This document shows positions 24,264-33,919 of a stretch of DNA of 64,000 bases, one piece after another; positions within the stretch are counted from its first letter, which is position 1; each line of letters opens with the position of its first letter. The stretch is taken from contig NC_133770.1 in assembly GCF_003597395.2 (NCBI RefSeq), positions 199,327,317 through 199,391,316 on the forward strand, read 5' to 3'. This DNA is from Chelonoidis abingdonii (taxonomy: Eukaryota > Chordata > Testudines > Testudinidae). Under the pieces are notes generated by a model that made no database searches, was not told the origin of the DNA, and worked only from the letters and a program-made list of their open reading frames with translations. The position numbers and the translations under genes are program-made.

Positions 24264-25476
24264 CAGGGGTGACAGTAATTTAAAGGATTTACCAGTACTC
24301 TGGAGTCCTTAGGAGGGGGCAAGGCCTCAACCAGAAGAAGTGGGGCCTATACATCCCCAGGCACTTTAAATCAGAATTTGAAGGGCCTGGGGCTGGGGCT
24401 GTGGTAGCAGTAGCTCGGAGTTCTGGGCCCTTTACATCATCCCCAGAGCTACCAGCTGCAGGGTAGCTACCAGGGGTGATTTAAAGGGCCCAGGGCTCCA
24501 GCTCTGTCACCATCGGAGGGGGCTCCCGGCTGCCACCGCTAACCCAGGGCTTCCAGCTCTGTCAGAGCTTTACAGGGCCCGTGGCTCTGCAGCAGTCGTG
24601 GCAGCCAGGAGCCCTGGGCCCTTTAAATCACCACCTGAGCACTGCTGCTGGAGCATTGGCGTTGCAGCAGCCTGGAGTAGTAGCAGCAGCCATGCTCCAG
24701 GCCCTTTAAATTGCTGCCAGAGCCCCTCCGCCGCTACCCCTGGGCTCCGGCAGGCTCCAGGGACAATTTAAAGGGTCCAAGGCAGTAGTGGCTATTGGAG
24801 ATCTACTGCTGGAGCCCTGGGGAGGTGGTGGTAGGGCTCCGGCAGCTATTTTTAGGTCTGTGGTGGTAGCTGTGGCTGGAGCCCCAAACCCTTTAAATTG
24901 CCGCCCAAGCCCCACCATCGCTTCTCCAGGGCTCCGGCAACAGGGCTCTGGCGGCAATTTAAAGGGCCCGGGGTGGTAGCTGTGGCAGGATTTTTAACAA
25001 TGTTTTAGGAATGCTAAACATTACTAAAATATTTTTCCTGCAGCATGATGGCAGGGCTTGGGCACAGCTACTGCCCTGGGCCCTTTAAATCGTCCCCAGG
25101 GCTCTGACAGCAGGGCTCTGGTGGCTATTTTAAGGACCTGGGCTGTAGTGGCTGCCGGAGCCCCGGACCCTTTAAATAGCTGCCGGAGCCATGCCACTAC
25201 TACCCCCAGGGCTCCAGGGATTATTTAAAGGGCCCGGAGTGGTAGCTGCGGCTGGCGCCCCAGGCCCTTTAAATTGCCACCTGAGCCCTGCTGCCACTTC
25301 CCCAGGGCTCTGGTAGCAGGGCTCTGGTGGCAATTTAAAGATCCCGGGGCTCCAGCTGCTGCTTGGGGCTCCAGGCCCTTTAAATTGCTGCCCGGGGAAG
25401 CTGATCAGCCCCAGTACGGTGCACTGGCTCTTGCCGGTATGCCATACCAGGGCATACTGCCTTACTTTCACCTCTA
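24264..25476. mobile_element. hAT-like element, 1213 bp, with internal inverted array
   Basis: The left end is CAGGGGTGACAGTAA. The right end in reverse complement is TAGAGGTGAAAGTAAGGC. Flanks gaactagt (24256-24263) and gagctagt (25477-25484) agree at 7 of 8 bases, as for hAT. Most of the interior is a GC-rich array alternating CCCTTTAAAT and ATTTAAAGGG blocks. The 422-bp element at 43308-43729 has the same ends and one such pair, so this copy is an expanded relative. No transposase frame is present. Confidence 0.8.
24356..25400. repeat. Alternating inverted array of TTTAAA/GGGCC units
   Basis: About sixteen 'ggccctttaaat' or 'atttaaagggcc' words occur, usually alternating in orientation every 40-110 bp. 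Examples are near 24365, 24480, 24620, 24709, 24768, 24890, 24957, 25082, 25169, 25224, 25266, 25332 and 25378. Between them are GC-rich tracts with 'ggagccc', 'gcagcag' and 'ccagggctc' words. Many neighbouring units could pair into hairpins. An AT-rich island at about 24987-25050 interrupts the array. Confidence 0.85.
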
Positions 25477-25484
25477 GAGCTAGT

Positions 25485-26095
25485 TATTTGAAAACCTCAC
25501 ATTCAGTAATTCCTGCCAGTATCCTGTCATCAAGTTTCACCTGTATAATCATACGGTGATACAATTTGTGATTACTTTAATTCCTTTCATTTTCAGTAGG
25601 AGCTACATTTCACAAAGGAACAGAATACAGTGCCATAGAACTTACATGAAACTTAACTTTGTGCCATCCATATCTGCTGGGGTATTGAAGTAAATGTATT
25701 TCATGTCTTGCCTCCTCTACATCCTAGCACTTGCTATTGGATAGAATATGTTACTGGATAAGTCTTCCACACTGATGATGAGGAAGTTTATTAGGCATCC
25801 CATTCACACCAAATGGGGAAAATAAAAATATTACTGGCAGGAAAGTCTTGGCTTCAGGTAACAGACAGAACGTATCACCTGTACTCCTAGGGAAATATTT
25901 ACAGTTATCATTAGTGTAGGAAGTAATGCTATTAGTGTCTTTTTTGATAACATAGAAATCCTAACCATTTCTTGTCCTTAATCAGTCTTACAGTACTTAT
26001 CTCACATGCACACAATATTTTGTAAAATGCTTTGCAGTCCACTGATGTTAAAGATGCAATATAGTAGTAATTTATAGTGATGGCAATACAGAATG
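25485..26095. other. No recognised feature
   Basis: AT-rich sequence, no named repeat. Confidence 0.45.
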
Positions 26096-26213
26096 AAATT
26101 TTCAAAAGCACCTCAATTTCATTTTCAAAAGTCATTTGGGACCCTAACTTTCAAAGGCTCATAAGCACCTCTGTCATTTGTGAAAATGGGTCTTAGGCGC
26201 TTTTGAAAATTTT
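26096..26213. mobile_element. Palindromic MITE, 118 bp
   Basis: The left end is AAATTTTCAAAAGCACCT. The right end in reverse complement is AAAATTTTCAAAAGCGCCT. The interior repeats 'attttcaaaag' and 'gaaaatgggtcttagg' in opposed orientation. This is a dispersed fold-back element family I recall from turtles. Confidence 0.75.
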
Positions 26214-26579
26214 AAAGTTACTATTCAGAATATTTCTAATTTAATCAAATATTGGGTTCATGGCTTACACTGATCACTTGTGAGGAAGGAATTCCCCCCC
26301 TCATTGGCTAGGTATGTCATGTTGAAGGTTGCCTTTCTGAAGTATTATATGTGGGCCACAGGACAAAAAAGGCACAATTCATCATCAAGTCCATCCCCCA
26401 GCAAATGCTGACAATGCATGTGATTTTAACCAAAAGCTGAAACTGCAGCAGATCTAATCTATCATTTTTGACCATTTAGGTTTTGCTCTCATTATGATTT
26501 AAGATAATTCTTGCAGAAAAGCCTGTTAAATTGCAAATATATATCTATAAGTCAATAATAATCCTTGAAGATTGAGCAC

Positions 26580-26740
26580 AGGATAAGAAGGTAGGAACTC
26601 CTGATTTCTAATCCCAACTCTGCCGATCACTCTGTGACCCTAAAAAAAAACAAACATGTAACCTCTCAGGTTCCTTTGAAGGTTAATTTATTACATGTCA
26701 TAGCACTTTACTACTATTTGTTCTAGAGCTATTAATCTTT
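26580..26740 (+). mobile_element. MIR/CORE-SINE fragment
   Basis: Shows the MIR series 'aggaactcctgatttctaatcccaactctgcc' with B-box-related tctaatccc, then 'cactctgtgaccc', then a diverged 3' part. An A-rich insertion interrupts it near 26641-26655. Confidence 0.55.
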
Positions 26741-28300
26741 TAATCATATACAGAAGCTATAATACAGCAAGTGATATTACAATCCTCCACAAAGTATTGT
26801 AGCTATATTTTGTCAGAATACAACTCGTCATGTTATGTAAGGCATTTAGATAAATACAACATTAAAATGAATAAATGTCTGAAACAGCTGTTTCATTTGT
26901 GCTACCTGCACATCTCTGTAAGATTATCTCCTGTCAGATCAGTCTCTGCTGTTATTTCAGATATCACAGTGTGTTCCTCCATATCTGTTCTTGTCTAAAA
27001 CCATTTCATGTCTAAAGATACATGCAAGAATGGTTGTGATGCCTCAAATGGAGGATCATAATTTATGACCTATTAGCTGGAAGAACCAGGAGGAAGTACT
27101 GTATACCTTCAGGAACAATGAAAGTACCCAAATAGAAAGCATCTTCACTGCGGGCATAGTTGTACTCTGTGTCCAAATAAAGATCTTTTATCCACCTTAC
27201 AGCTATGCCCAGCAGCAAATAAGAAAATACATCATTCAGACAAGTGAGCTGCTTAACTCTGTCCCTCAGTATAAGATGCTATTTTCAGTAATCTCAGTAC
27301 ATAGCGAAGCTAATAGTACAGCATATATGTCTGAACACTTCTCTTTCCAGTAAAGCCAAAGAATAAAAGCTCATTCTGTGAAATAGGATTAACAAAAAAC
27401 AAGCTACTGTCAATGGAGCTGCATTTTTAAATGGAAAAAGATAAATCGATGTAAAATGTTAAGCTATTATGTGTCCGTAGATTCCCAGTACAGGGAGGAA
27501 GCACTGCTTATTGAAATAGTGCATTGTGCTACCTAATCCTACAACAGTTTATTTTTTAAAATGTTCTTCCTCCTGTCACTTAAACACTGTGGAGTATATA
27601 AAAGAGACCAGTAAGTCTTTCCCTTGTTTATGGCAGTTAATCAGAGCAAACTACTGTCCTAGGCTTTACTTCCTAGCACCCAGCTTTACTTCCAAGTTAA
27701 ACTTGGTGGTGGGGCCACTGGTGTGACATGGAATGCAAACAGCTCTGCAGTCCTCTATCTGTCAACTTGTCTACATTTTTACAATAACAGTGATTGGATC
27801 CTACTGAAGTCTCTAAAAGGCAATATCTTTCTGGGGTTGGTGACCTTGATTACACAAATAGCATAACTCTTCCAGCAACTATCATTGCTGTCACATACCA
27901 ATGTATATGTCTTGACAGAAACTGTGTGTTTAAACTTAAACCTTTTCACTACATCCCATGTAAATAAATGCTCAAATGTGTCCCCTCTACTTGAAATCTG
28001 GAATCAGAATTGGAATCAGTTTATGTTTGCATTTGCAATACTGTTTCTATGGAAATGAGAGCATGAAAGGGAAAGTTGATGCTATATAATGTATTACCAG
28101 AAATCATTTTTAAATGTCTGAGTAGTGAGTGCCAAACATAGCAACTGACATGGAAGAAGTGACTAAGGATACTGAGCTGGGTGTAGAAGCAATGGCATAT
28201 CAGTCTTAATTGTAACTTTCATGGCCTCATCCTCTTTCCCATCTAGACTGCTGGATGAGGATCTGGCATGCGGTAGCAACTATAGAGCCTAATCTTTAAT
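26741..28300. other. No recognised feature
   Basis: AT-rich sequence without a repeat I can name. Confidence 0.45.
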
Positions 28301-28307
28301 ATACCAA

Positions 28308-28399
28308 GGGCCTGACTTTCAGAAGTGGAAAATTCCAACAGCTCCCATTGACTTCAGTTGGAGTTGCTGGAGTCTTAGTACTTCTGAAAATCAGGCCCC
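28308..28399. mobile_element. Palindromic MITE, 92 bp
   Basis: Starts gggcctgactttcagaagt and ends acttctgaaaatcaggcccc, inverted repeats with one mismatch. The centre holds 'cagctcccattgacttcag', part of the fold-back. Matches a very common sauropsid MITE by memory. Confidence 0.85.
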
Positions 28400-28794
28400 A
28401 AGTACATATCGTTCTGTAGGTTGTCTGGAACTCAGTTGTAACCTGAGTGTATTGGCCTGAGGGGATCAGTGGTGTGCAGTGCTACTCCACTTCAGGGGAT
28501 GTGGCACACTTCACTATCATGACCTCTGATTATGTGTTCTGGCCCTGCTTTTTCCCCACCCCATTTGGAGTCTCTGGCATTGTAGGGGACAATCAGAGGA
28601 AGCAGTTCCTGCAGTCATATACCACAATGCAAATGGAAAAAGAGGTCTGGCCTCCCTTCCACTACCCACCTTGAGGTAGATAGATGGGTAGTATCTGGCC
28701 TTTTTAAGGTTTTCAACCATATGGATAATGTTCAATCTTATCAGTATGATCAAAGGGTACTTTGTGCAATCAAATAGGCTACCTAACACAGAGG

Positions 28795-28995
28795 AAAGAT
28801 TAGGGTACTAGGTTGTGACTCTGGAGACTGGGTTCAATTCTTTGCTCTGCCCCAGGCTTTCTGTCTGACCTTGGGCGAGTTATTCTCTCTGTGCCTCACT
28901 TTGCCATCTGTAAAATGGGGATCATAGCACCCTACTTTGCAGGTGTTGTATGAGGATAAACACTAAAGATTGAGAAACTCAAATACTGTGGTGAT
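28795..28995 (+). mobile_element. MIR/CORE-SINE
   Basis: Well preserved order: tRNA-related part with B-box-like gggttcaattc at about 28829-28840, then 'ctctgcc', 'tgaccttgggcgag', 'ctctgtgcctcactttgcc', 'atctgtaaaatggggatcat', and the 3' word 'gttgtatgaggataaaca'. This is the clearest MIR in the window. Confidence 0.85.
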
Positions 28996-29480
28996 GGGAG
29001 CCATAGAAGTACCTTAGATACAGAAATTGTTCCATTTGATTGCATTACAGGTGGTGAGAGGCATTCTTAAACCAAAATCTTATTTTGCTTTCTAACTTAC
29101 TTTGTAATAGGATGTGTGTGCATAGGATTCATGTCTTAGTTTACAGAGTTTATGGTTCTATGCCCAGATTACTCATGAGTAGAACAGGTTAATACTGTAA
29201 AAGCATATTCATGAACATCCATTCAAATAAAAACTGCAAATTAGCTAAGGCATTTGCAGTCCCTTGTTTGCTTTTTGTGATCAATCATGACATCACAAGA
29301 AGGTGTCCCACTTATGTCTGTGAATTTGAACAGCATGTGTATGCACATACCTGTGCAAACATGTAATAGCCCAAATATTAATGCTAGCTGTGTATGTGTG
29401 CATGGGGGAAGGCTCATCTTGAAAGTTTTTTATGCATTAGAAGTAATCTGTTCAGAAAGCATAAACAACAGCATGGGACT
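28996..29480. other. No recognised feature
   Basis: Ordinary sequence between MIR and CR1. Confidence 0.45.
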
Positions 29481-29707
29481 ATAAGGAGATAACTGGCTCT
29501 GTGGATGAGGGATAAGCAGGGGATGTGTTATTCCTTGACTTTAGCAAAGCTTTTGATATGGTCTCCCACAGTATTCTTGCCAGTAAGTTAAAGAAGTATG
29601 GGCTGGATGAATGGACTATAAGGTGGATAGAAAGCTGGCTAGATTGTTGGGCTCAATGGGTAGTGATCGACGGTTCCATGTCTAGTTGACAGCCAGTATC
29701 AAGCGGA

Positions 29708-29959
29708 GTGCCCCACAGGTCGGTCCTGGGGCCAGTTTTGTTCAACATCTTCATTAATGATCTGGAGGATAGTGTGGATTGCACTCTCAGCAAGTTTGCA
29801 GATGACGCTAAACTGGGAGGAGTGGTAGATACACTGGAGGGTAAGGCTAGGATACAGAGAGACCTAGAAAAATTAGAGGATTGGGCCAAAAGAAACCTGC
29901 TGAGGTTCGACAAGGGCAGAATCCTGCACTTAGGACGGAAAAATCCCATGCACTGCTAG
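29708..29959 (+). pseudogene. CR1 reverse transcriptase fragment
   Basis: An open stretch of 83 codons covers the palm part of the CR1 reverse transcriptase, including SVLGPVLFNIFINDL near residues 5-19 and the FADD catalytic motif near residue 30. It lacks the fingers, thumb and endonuclease and stops at 29957-29959, just after LHLGRKNPMHC. Further CR1 coding sequence continues in other frames, showing frameshift decay. Confidence 0.9.
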
Positions 29960-30281
29960 AGACTAGGGACCGAATGGCTAGGCAGCAGTTCTGCAGAAAA
30001 GGACCTAGGGGTTACAGTGGACGAGAAGCTGGATATGAGTCAACAGTGTGCCCTTGTTGCCAAGAAGGCTCACGACATTTTGGGCTGTATAAGTAGGAGC
30101 ATTTCCAGCAGATCGAGGGATGTGATCATTCCCCTCTATTCGACGTTGGTGAGGCCTCATCTGGAGTACTGTGTCCAGTTTTGGGCCTCACACTACAATT
30201 TTTATGGAGCACATGACGTATGAGGAGAGGCTGAGGGAACTGGGATTGTTTAGTCTGCAGAGGAGAAGAATGAAGGGGGGG

Positions 30282-30475
30282 NNNNNNNNNNNNNNNNNNN
30301 NNNNNNNNNNNNNNNNNNNNNNNNNNNNNNNNNNNNNNNNNNNNNNNNNNNNNNNNNNNNNNNNNNNNNNNNNNNNNNNNNNNNNNNNNNNNNNNNNNNN
30401 NNNNNNNNNNNNNNNNNNNNNNNNNNNNNNNNNNNNNNNNNNNNNNNNNNNNNNNNNNNNNNNNNNNNNNNNNNN
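30282..30475. other. Assembly gap, 194 N
   Basis: A run of N inside the CR1 copy. Sequence on both sides is CR1 in the same orientation and register, so the gap probably hides only CR1 sequence. Confidence 0.98.
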
Positions 30476-30715
30476 ATGGAGAGGTTTAGGTTGGATATTA
30501 GGAAAAACTTTCACTAAGAGGGTGGTGAAGCATTGGAATGGGTTACCTGGGGAGGTGGTAGAATCTCCTTCCTTAGAGGTTTTTAAGGTCAGGCTTGACA
30601 ATGCCCTGGCTGGGATGATTTAGTTGGGAATTGGTCCTGCTTTGAGCAGGAAGTTGGACTAGATGACCTCCTGAGGTCCCTTCCAACCTTGATATTCTGT
30701 GATTCTATGATTCTA

Positions 30716-32303
30716 ACTTAGGTAACCAGTCACACTCTAACTAATAGCTAGTAGGAAAAAAAATAGGGTGATTTCTTTTAAAAATTATTACTTGAATAAT
30801 TTTGAGTAACAATCAGATTAGTAAACCCCTAAAGTCTGTTTATAGATATTCTGCACATAGAAAAAGGGCCTAAATATTGACAAAATTCTGGAAGCAGGTT
30901 ATCCAGCTGAATTCATGAGCTATCATACACAAGAAATTGCCTCTCTTTGATACAGTTTCTCTTTCACAGGCTTAGTTTCCATGGCATCTGAGCCTTCTTT
31001 TTCTCCCTATTTCATCCTCATCATCAAAATTATCTTCAGGTATGTACACTAGAGCATTGTAGGATACACACTTATGAATTTTTATATATTAATGACTAGA
31101 ATAAACTGTCAATGAAGAACTGTAAGTGAAAGAGAATTTTGAAAATGCTTTCATACACAGCATATGAAGGAAGGCTGACTAGCCTTCTGTTTTATGATCG
31201 GGTCTATGTTATGTATTTCTTTTGACTCCCCTGCCTGTCTCTTTGTAGAAATATAAAAGGGTCTCATTTGCTGCTTCAGTGGTATCAAATAATGCATTTG
31301 TCCAATAGTGAATGAGGACTTCTCAATTCCAGAGGTGAGCAAGAGGGGTCTTAAAAATATACTAAAGTATTGAACCACATCAGTTTTGAAAACATGTAAG
31401 CACAGGTTTGAGAGGAAGGGGGAAAATGTTTTTCCTTCCTCTTACATGCCTCCATGCCTTGAAGCTTGTTTTGTAATAATATATCCCAAATTCTGTCTTT
31501 TTCTTTTTCCATTCTTCTGCTATTATAGACTGTCATCAGAACAAACTTCTGTCTTTGTGTGGAAGGTTTAAAGTTCATGCAGCTTGGAAAAAGTGGATAT
31601 TTTAAATAATCTGATGTTGAATCATTATATGTAGGGTGCATATGGGGATAATGAAGGATTTTGAAAATTGGCGTATCCTCTGTTGTAATTGATGGGGAAT
31701 ATATTTTAGTAAATGTGCTGAATTGATTGTTCTTATTATAAAGAAATAGCAATAGGGCATTTCCAGGCAAATATAAAACTTGGATTCTTAAAGACAGTAA
31801 TTGTTTGGCTTCATAATTCCACCTAATGCATGTAACTGTAATGAAACATGGCTGCATATATAGAGAGACAACTTAGTTGTTATTGAGGACTGAACCCCAG
31901 GCTAGGGCCTGCACAACTGAAATCAATATTAGGCCACAGAAGTTTCTGCAACTTGCGTCACTGTTTGTCAGTGTGTCATCAGTAGGAAATGGACAGCAAT
32001 CATGTCTTCTTGTCTAAATTCAAAAAAAACTTTGAGGGTGAATTCTGGCATTTGTCTTCTACAGTCACTGATTACCATGAAGGGATTAATAATTTATATT
32101 GTAAAAGAACAGGTGTGAACCAAAGTCTGTCTTTATTATTGTCTAACCAACCACGGATAAATAAACCCATTGTTTGGTTAAGTGCAGCAAGCTCTGAAGG
32201 GCACTGTGTTGCTGACAGACCAGGTGTCAACTCTTGCCAAGGTTGTAAGTGTCAACGGAGCGCTGACAGATTTATAGCTGGGAACCAGAACAGCTCAGGT
32301 GTA
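30716..32303. other. No firmly recognised feature
   Basis: AT-rich sequence. A 168-codon reverse frame at 31351-31857 shows no recognisable domain and no gene structure. The part from about 32100 may belong to the LTR-like sequence that follows. Confidence 0.4.
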
Positions 32304-32783
32304 TGTTAGTATTGTTCAAGATAGGTATTAGACATACAAGAATGTGTTTAGTGTGAGCCCATGCTACAAGGCGATTATGTAAATTTTGCCTTATCACTGT
32401 AAAAATGCTTGCTCAGACCCTGTGAACCCAATTAGGAGGATTGATCCACCACCCATAAAGGAGGACTATCAGAACTAAATGAGCCATTGTGGAACATCAT
32501 GATGCAAACACTTGGTTAATGGCTCTCTCATACCCATGAAGGTGCTACATGCAAGAAAGCGAGTCCCATCGGCTTGAATGCTGGAAGAAGAGGATAAAAC
32601 AGGGACACAAGAAAATTTTCTTTCTGTTTGCTGTTTAGACTGTCGCAGGGCTGGATGTAGGAAGCAGAAGGAGAGATTCCCAGGGTCAACATGGGTTAGC
32701 TCTAAAGGACACACAGCGCTGACAGATTACTAGAACTCTGTCAACTTTTAAAACCATAGACTAACTGATCTGTGTGTGTTTAT
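32304..32783 (+). mobile_element. LTR-like fragment
   Basis: The segment beginning TGTTAGTATTGTTCAAG resembles a turtle LTR family by memory. Words such as 'acaagaatgtgtttagtgt', 'taaaggaggac', 'gagccattg' and 'taatggctctctca' occur in order, then ggataaaacaggga at about 32592, in the position of a TATA-type promoter. The right end is not defined: no CA terminus with a matching duplication was found. It directly precedes a second LTR. Confidence 0.4.
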
Positions 32784-32793
32784 GTGTACATAT

Positions 32794-33444
32794 TGTGACA
32801 AAGTTTCTCCTCTACCTTGGTGGGTCCTGCGCTTATTGGCGGATTTCCTCACCTCAGTGATCTTCCTCTCTTGTGGAACCCACAGTCTGGGTCAGCTCTT
32901 CCTGAGTCTGATCAGGAGTTGGGAGGTTTGGGGGGAACCCAGGCCCGCCCTCTACTCCTGGTTCCAGCCCAGGGCCCTGTGGATTGCAGCTGTCTATAGT
33001 GCCTCCTGTAACAGCTGCATGACAGCTACAACTCCCTTGGCTACTTCCCCATGGCCTCCTCCAAACACCTTCTTTATCCTCACCACAGGACCTTCCTCCT
33101 GGTGTCTGATAATACTTGTACTCCTCAGTCCTCCAGCAGCACACCGTCTCACTCTCACTCTCAGCTCCTTGCGCCTCTTGCTCCCAGCTCCTCACACACA
33201 CACCTCACTGATTAACTGGGAGACTTTTAACTAGTTCCAGCCAGCCCTTGATTAGCTTCAGGTGCCCCAATCAATGTAGCTATCTCCACTGTCTTCTAGA
33301 AGGATCTTAATTGGCCCCAGGTGTCTTGATTAACCTGGAGCAACTGCCATTTGGTTACCATGGTACCAGGGATTTGTTTAGCCTGGGGCTAACATACCTG
33401 TTTCTCACTACTTTACTGTACCCATCTGATCTTGCCCCATCACA
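32794..33444 (-). mobile_element. Solo LTR, 651 bp, with perfect 6-bp target duplication
   Basis: Starts TGTGACAAAG and ends CCCCATCACA. The hexamer acatat flanks it on both sides (32788-32793 and 33445-33450). A 6-bp duplication with TGTGA...TCACA ends fits a class II endogenous retrovirus type. Minus-strand orientation is suggested by a GATAAA on that strand near 33072, a degenerate AATAAA, and a T/A-rich promoter-like tract near 33228. Open frames of up to 152 codons cross it on the plus strand, but they are LTR sequence with no protein domain. Confidence 0.85.
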
Positions 33445-33663
33445 ACATATATAATATGTTTCACTGCTTTAACTCTCTCTCATTTCCTTTTCCTAGTTAA
33501 TGAGTCCTTAGTGGTGTTTACTATAGGATTGGCTTCAAGCATTGTCTTTAGTGTGATATTTGAGGTACAATTTGACCTGGGGTATGTGACTGGTCTCTTG
33601 GGATTGGAAACAACCTGAATCATTTGTGATCTTAAGTGTATAACAACCAACTATCACTAAACA

Positions 33664-33915
33664 CAGGCCTACACTACTACTTATGTCGATCTAACTCACA
33701 TCACTCAGGGATGTGAAAAAGACACCCCCCTAAATGACGTGACTTACAGCAACTAAGAGGTGTCCACACTAGTGCCATGTTGGTGGAAGACACTCTCCCA
33801 CCAATATAGTTTCCACCTCTTGTGGAGGTGGAGTAATTATGCTGTCAGGACAGCGCTCTCCTGTCAGCATAGAGAGTCTTCACCAGATGTAGCGCTGCTA
33901 GTGTAGCTTGCCTGT
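33664..33915. mobile_element. MITE, 'tctacact' family
   Basis: Begins gcctacactactacttatg and ends near gctagtgtagcttgcc, so short inverted ends of the ctacact/agtgtag type are present. The interior has opposed 'ctctcccacc' and 'ggaggtggag' words and two 'ctgtcagcata'-like stretches. It matches a turtle MITE whose ends suggest Harbinger or a similar superfamily, but no TWA duplication was confirmed. Related to 39276-39525. Confidence 0.6.
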
Positions 33916-33919
33916 CTGG

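Larger units (their letters stand above)
29481..30715 (+). mobile_element. CR1 LINE, 5'-truncated, with assembly gap
   Basis: This is a relatively young CR1. The translation holds the reverse-transcriptase blocks LDFSKAFD (about 29537), SVLGPVLFNIFINDL (29720-29764) and the catalytic FADD within SKFADDAKLGGVV (29790-29829), then the 'LRFDKGR ... LHLGRKN' block. Past the gap come the typical 3' region and the terminal 'ggttggactagatgacctcc'-like tail (here with 'gaagttgg'), ending in ATTCT(G/A)TG repeats near 30695-30715. Compared with the consensus as I remember it, about 60 bp are missing where 'cacactacaa' meets 'tttttatgg' (about 30199). The open frames are broken, so the copy is inactive. 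Confidence 0.95.

Noticed and set aside
28829..28840. B-box-like motif, possible tRNA gene
   Set aside because: It is the tRNA-derived part of a MIR SINE. No cloverleaf with paired acceptor stem can be drawn.
31351..31857. 168-codon reverse open frame
   Set aside because: AT-rich, without signal peptide, domain or neighbouring exon signals. Length alone is weak evidence in 64 kb read in six frames.
32776..33234. 152-codon open frame with hydrophobic segments
   Set aside because: It falls inside the LTR at 32794-33444.
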